Below the pieces are notes generated by a model, which was not told where the DNA came from, did no database searches, and saw nothing but the letters and a program-made list of their open reading frames with translations. From NCBI GenBank assembly GCA_945897725.1, contig CAMDFR010000004.1, positions 1 through 64,000 of the forward strand: DNA of 64,000 nt. The letters are read 5' to 3'. This document shows, in pieces, positions 61,165 to 64,000 of the stretch; positions within the stretch are counted from its first letter, which is position 1; each line of letters begins with the position of its first letter. Source of the DNA: Chitinophaga pinensis (lineage in GTDB: Bacteria > Bacteroidota > Bacteroidia > Chitinophagales > CAMDFR01). The translations under genes and the position numbers were made by a program.

Positions 61165-62193
61165 ATGGAAAATCCCATTTTAGTGGAAGTACATCGTGGT
61201 GAGATAGTGGAAAGCTTTCATCGAGGAGTCATTTGTGTGGTGGATGAAAATAATGAGCTATTGTTCTCTCTGGGCGATATTCATCAAATGTGCTATCCTA
61301 GATCTTCAATGAAATTCCTGCAACATATTCCTTTGTTAGAAAGTGGTGCAGTGCTCAAATATGGCTTCACGCTTAAAGAAATCGCAGTGATGTGTGGTTC
61401 ACACAATTCAGAAAAAATGCATTTAGAGACAGTGGCTTCTATTCTCTCTAAAATCGGTCTATCGGAGCTGGATTTGAAGTGTGGTGCCCATCTGCCAACA
61501 CTCAGTGAAGATATTAAAGACATGTATCAAAATGATAAAAAACCAACGGATATCTATAATAATTGTTCAGGCAAACATGCTGGTTTTTTAGCGTATTGTA
61601 TGTTTTATAATGTAGATACCGATGATTACTTAAATCCGAATCATCCACTGCAACAGCAAATCAAAAAAGTATGTGCCGAAATGTATGAAGTCTCGGAAGA
61701 ATCAATGATAGCGGCTATCGATGGATGTTCTGCACCTGTCTACAGTGTTTCTGTGCTACATCAAGCAATCGGATACAAAAATCTTGCTGCCGCATCCAAC
61801 TTTAGCGAAGCTAGGAAACAAGCATGTGCATTGATCATCGAAGCGGTAAAAAGCTATCCTGAAATGGTGGCAGGAACCAATCGTTATTGTACAGACATGA
61901 TGCGCATTTGTGGAGATGAAATTGTCGGCAAAACAGGGGCTGAAGGTGTCTATTGCATGTCTTTATACAATAAAAAAATAGGTGTTTGCATCAAGATTGA
62001 TGATGGAAAAATGTTGCCGCAATACAATGTGGCTCAAGCGTTCATCAGTTCTTTAAAATTGTTTCCAATAGAAAAATTAGCACCTTTGCATAAATATCTA
62101 CAAGAAGATATCTTAAACTGGAATCAATTGAAAACCGGAGTATTAAATCCTTCTGAACTTTTACGCATTGAACTGAAGAGACAGTTTATCTGA
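61165..62193 (+). CDS. Asparaginase, Asparaginase_II family
   Basis: A 342-residue cytoplasmic protein of the thermolabile-type asparaginase family that is unrelated to E. coli AnsA/AnsB. VEVHRGEIVESFHRG at the N-terminus, YPRSSMKFLQHIPLLESGA, CGSHNSE, NNCSGKHAGFLAYC and GKTGAEGVYC carry the serine, lysine and glycine signatures of the fold. It would hydrolyse asparagine to aspartate and ammonia. Monocistronic with its own promoter. Confidence 0.9.
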   Translation: MENPILVEVHRGEIVESFHRGVICVVDENNELLFSLGDIHQMCYPRSSMKFLQHIPLLESGAVLKYGFTLKEIAVMCGSHNSEKMHLETVASILSKIGLSELDLKCGAHLPTLSEDIKDMYQNDKKPTDIYNNCSGKHAGFLAYCMFYNVDTDDYLNPNHPLQQQIKKVCAEMYEVSEESMIAAIDGCSAPVYSVSVLHQAIGYKNLAAASNFSEARKQACALIIEAVKSYPEMVAGTNRYCTDMMRICGDEIVGKTGAEGVYCMSLYNKKIGVCIKIDDGKMLPQYNVAQAFISSLKLFPIEKLAPLHKYLQEDILNWNQLKTGVLNPSELLRIELKRQFI

Positions 62194-62258
62194 TCATTCC
62201 TATTGATTTAATAAATCTTAATTTTTTACTTCTTAAATCATTAACAACTTTATTATAT

Positions 62259-62266
62259 TAAATTTG
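62259..62266 (+). promoter_or_regulatory. -7 promoter box of accA
   Basis: TAAATTTG, 17 bases before the accA ATG. Confidence 0.5.
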
Positions 62267-62283
62267 CTAAAAATAACACGACT

Positions 62284-63249
62284 ATGACTTTTTTAGAATT
62301 CGAACAACCCATTGCTGATTTATATGCAGAAATGGAAAAGTTTAAAGAAATCCAGGAGAAAGGAACAATCGATATGAGCGATAAAATCGCGGAGTTAGAG
62401 ACCAAGATCAAAAACACTCAAAGCGAAATATATTCCAATCTTACGGTGTGGCAAAGAGTATTAGTATCAAGACATACAGAACGACCATACACTTTATTCT
62501 ATGCCAATACTATCTGTAGCAATTTTATTGAAATGCATGGTGATAGAAATGTGAAGGACGATAAGGCAATTGTAGGTGGATTCGCAAGTTTAGATGGCGA
62601 AACAGTGATGATCATTGGACATCAAAAAGGCATTAATACCAAAATGCGTCAATACAGAAACTTTGGAATGGCAAATCCAGAGGGATATAGAAAGGCACTT
62701 AGATTGATGCGCTTAGCTGAAAAATTTAATAAGCCTATCATCACTTTCGTAGACACTCCTGGTGCTTTTCCTGGCATTGAGGCAGAAGATAGAGGTCAAG
62801 CCGAAGCGATAGCAAGAAATATTTATGAAATGACCTTGCTTAAAGTGCCAGTATTGGTGTTGATTATCGGCGAAGGTGCCTCTGGTGGTGCTTTGGGTAT
62901 CGGTGTGGGTGATAAAACTTTAATGTTAGAGAATACTTGGTTCTCTGTGATTTCTCCTGAATCTTGTTCTTCAATCCTATGGCGTACTTGGGAGAAAAAA
63001 GAACAAGCAGCTATTCAATTAAAGTTATCTGCCGAAGATAATTTAAAGCATGGAATCATTGACGGTATTGTTAAAGAACCCTTAGGTGGTGCTCATGCAT
63101 ACCCTGAAGAAATGGCACAACTTCTTAAAGTCGAGATTAAAAAGCATCTGGCAGCATTGACCAAACAAACACCCGAAGAGCGAATTCAAAATAGGATAGA
63201 TAAATATGCTAAAATTGGATTTTATAAAGAAAGCGAAGTAGGTATTTAA
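62284..63249 (+). CDS. accA: Acetyl-CoA carboxylase carboxyltransferase alpha subunit
   Basis: A 321-residue AccA. With AccD it moves carboxyl from biotin to acetyl-CoA, making malonyl-CoA for fatty acid synthesis. An N-terminal helical pair (about 1-60) precedes the crotonase-like domain with HGDRNVKDDKAIVGG, FVDTPGAFPGIEAEDRGQ and the oxyanion-hole region GEGASGGALGIGVGD. Length and motifs are standard. Followed by the small conserved gene after 33 bases. Confidence 0.97.
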   Translation: MTFLEFEQPIADLYAEMEKFKEIQEKGTIDMSDKIAELETKIKNTQSEIYSNLTVWQRVLVSRHTERPYTLFYANTICSNFIEMHGDRNVKDDKAIVGGFASLDGETVMIIGHQKGINTKMRQYRNFGMANPEGYRKALRLMRLAEKFNKPIITFVDTPGAFPGIEAEDRGQAEAIARNIYEMTLLKVPVLVLIIGEGASGGALGIGVGDKTLMLENTWFSVISPESCSSILWRTWEKKEQAAIQLKLSAEDNLKHGIIDGIVKEPLGGAHAYPEEMAQLLKVEIKKHLAALTKQTPEERIQNRIDKYAKIGFYKESEVGI

Positions 63250-63282
63250 TCGTAGTATTGTATACTACCTGAAAGTTAATAT

Positions 63283-63816
63283 ATGGCATTGTTTAATAGA
63301 TTAAAAGCTTGGTTCTTTTATCGGTTTTTGAGAAAAAATATCGATGATGAAAATCGAACCAAAAAAGTATATAACATCAATACAGCAAGTTCCTTTGGTG
63401 TGATATTCGATGCGACGATAGCTGATAATAATATGCTGGTAGCAAATTTTATTGGAAAGTTAAAAGCTTCAGGCAAAAAAGTATACTCCTTAGCATATAT
63501 CAATGATAAGAAAACGGAAAGCAGTGAGCTAATGAAGTTCTTCAATAAGGCAAGTCTTAACTGGTATAAGATTCCTCAAAACAAAGAGGTAGACGAGTTT
63601 ATCAAACAACCTATGGACGTTCTCATTTCTGTCCACACCAAAGAAAGCCTTCCTTTACAATATATTGCTGCGCATTCTGAAGCTAAATTTAGAATGGGCC
63701 CTTATGTGGAAAAAGCAAAAAATAGCTATGATTGGATGATACATAGCGAAAGCGACCACTCCATCAAAACCTATCTCAATCAAGTAGAATTTTATTTAAA
63801 AAGCATTAACGCTTAA
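63283..63816 (+). CDS. DUF6913-like conserved Bacteroidota protein
   Basis: A 177-residue cytoplasmic protein, basic and aromatic at the N-terminus (FNRLKAWFFYRFLRKN), then an alpha/beta region (SFGVIFDATIADNNMLV, KKVYSLAYINDKK, MDVLISVHTKESLPLQYIAAHS, FRMGPY) of the type placed in DUF6913. Function unknown. In Bacteroidota it is usually found immediately before dapA, as here with three bases between. Confidence 0.85.
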   Translation: MALFNRLKAWFFYRFLRKNIDDENRTKKVYNINTASSFGVIFDATIADNNMLVANFIGKLKASGKKVYSLAYINDKKTESSELMKFFNKASLNWYKIPQNKEVDEFIKQPMDVLISVHTKESLPLQYIAAHSEAKFRMGPYVEKAKNSYDWMIHSESDHSIKTYLNQVEFYLKSINA

Positions 63817-63819
63817 TCC

Positions 63820-64000
63820 ATGAAAAAATTGAAAGGCACTGGGGTGGCACTCATCACTCCATTCACTAAAAAAGGAAAGGTCGACTTCATTGGTCTAGAA
63901 GCTATGGTCAATCATGTGATTGCTGACGGTAAAGGAGTAGATTATATCGTAGCCCTTGGTACCACAGGAGAAACGGCAACACTCGATTGGCAAGAACGAA
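63820..64000 (+). CDS. dapA: 4-hydroxy-tetrahydrodipicolinate synthase, N-terminal part
   Basis: The first 60 codons, cut by the window edge. [18 protein letters not shown] and [13 protein letters not shown], the start of the TIM barrel and the pyruvate-binding GTTGE motif, identify DapA, which condenses pyruvate and aspartate semialdehyde in lysine and diaminopimelate synthesis. Confidence 0.92.
   Translation, partial: MKKLKGTGVALITPFTKKGKVDFIGLEAMVNHVIADGKGVDYIVALGTTGETATLDWQER

Noticed and set aside
60980-61183. 67-codon plus-strand frame before the asparaginase gene
   Set aside because: It reads through repeat copy C and overlaps the asparaginase start; no protein-like features.

Overview
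The window comes from a member of the Bacteroidota, most likely a Chitinophagaceae-like or Saprospiraceae-like gliding or surface-living bacterium. Six predicted exported proteins end in type IX secretion (T9SS) sorting domains: five of type A and one CHU_C, type B. At least twenty genes are preceded by the Bacteroidota -7 promoter box TAnnTTTG rather than by a sigma70 box. The runs pheT / coiled coil / zapA / rny, ileS / dksA-like / lspA and lpxK / punA / putative porin match gene orders I know from this phylum. DNA is AT-rich, TTG and GTG starts are fairly common, and I found no rRNA, tRNA, CRISPR array, insertion sequence or prophage.

0.36-5 kb: an amino-sugar kinase fused to a RapZ-like C-terminal domain, followed at once by a MurU-like uridylyltransferase (a cell-wall sugar salvage pair), then an M32 carboxypeptidase and a small T9SS cargo. 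5-16 kb is housekeeping: pheT, a ZapB-like coiled coil, zapA, rny, rpsF-rpsR-rplI, an SDR, a fused 2-oxoacid dehydrogenase E1 and metF. 16.5-32.2 kb is a surface-protein region: a 2305-residue adhesin of Ig-like and Gly-rich domains, an 809-codon T9SS protein, an 884-residue CHU_C protein with nine 51-residue repeats, a stand-alone TonB_C-like protein, and interspersed hydrolase, rsmE and an unknown helical protein. 32.3-42.4 kb is an exopolysaccharide locus (wlbA, asnB, two GT4 glycosyltransferases, Wza-like, Wzc-like, WecA-like) without flippase or polymerase. 42.5-49.4 kb holds metH, a gingipain-fold T9SS protein and a secreted cupredoxin. 49.8-64 kb is envelope and core metabolism: ileS, dksA-like, lspA, a minus-strand run lpxK-punA-porin-GT9-GT-C, asparaginase, accA, a DUF6913-like gene and the start of dapA.

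metF and metH together give the methyl-THF branch of methionine synthesis although they lie 27 kb apart. LpxK, the GT9 and GT-C glycosyltransferases and the porin all concern the outer membrane; LspA, the T9SS cargos and the polysaccharide locus also serve the cell surface.

The most unusual non-coding signal is a family of five dispersed intergenic elements (15.0, 32.2, 46.6, 49.7 and 61.0 kb). All have the same plan: a conserved 5' block, a hairpin whose stem differs in sequence between copies but stays complementary, a conserved middle block in at least three copies, a second variable hairpin, and a 3' block close to CGCCCAAAT. All five point toward the start of the next gene and end just upstream of its promoter or likely promoter. 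I do not know their function.
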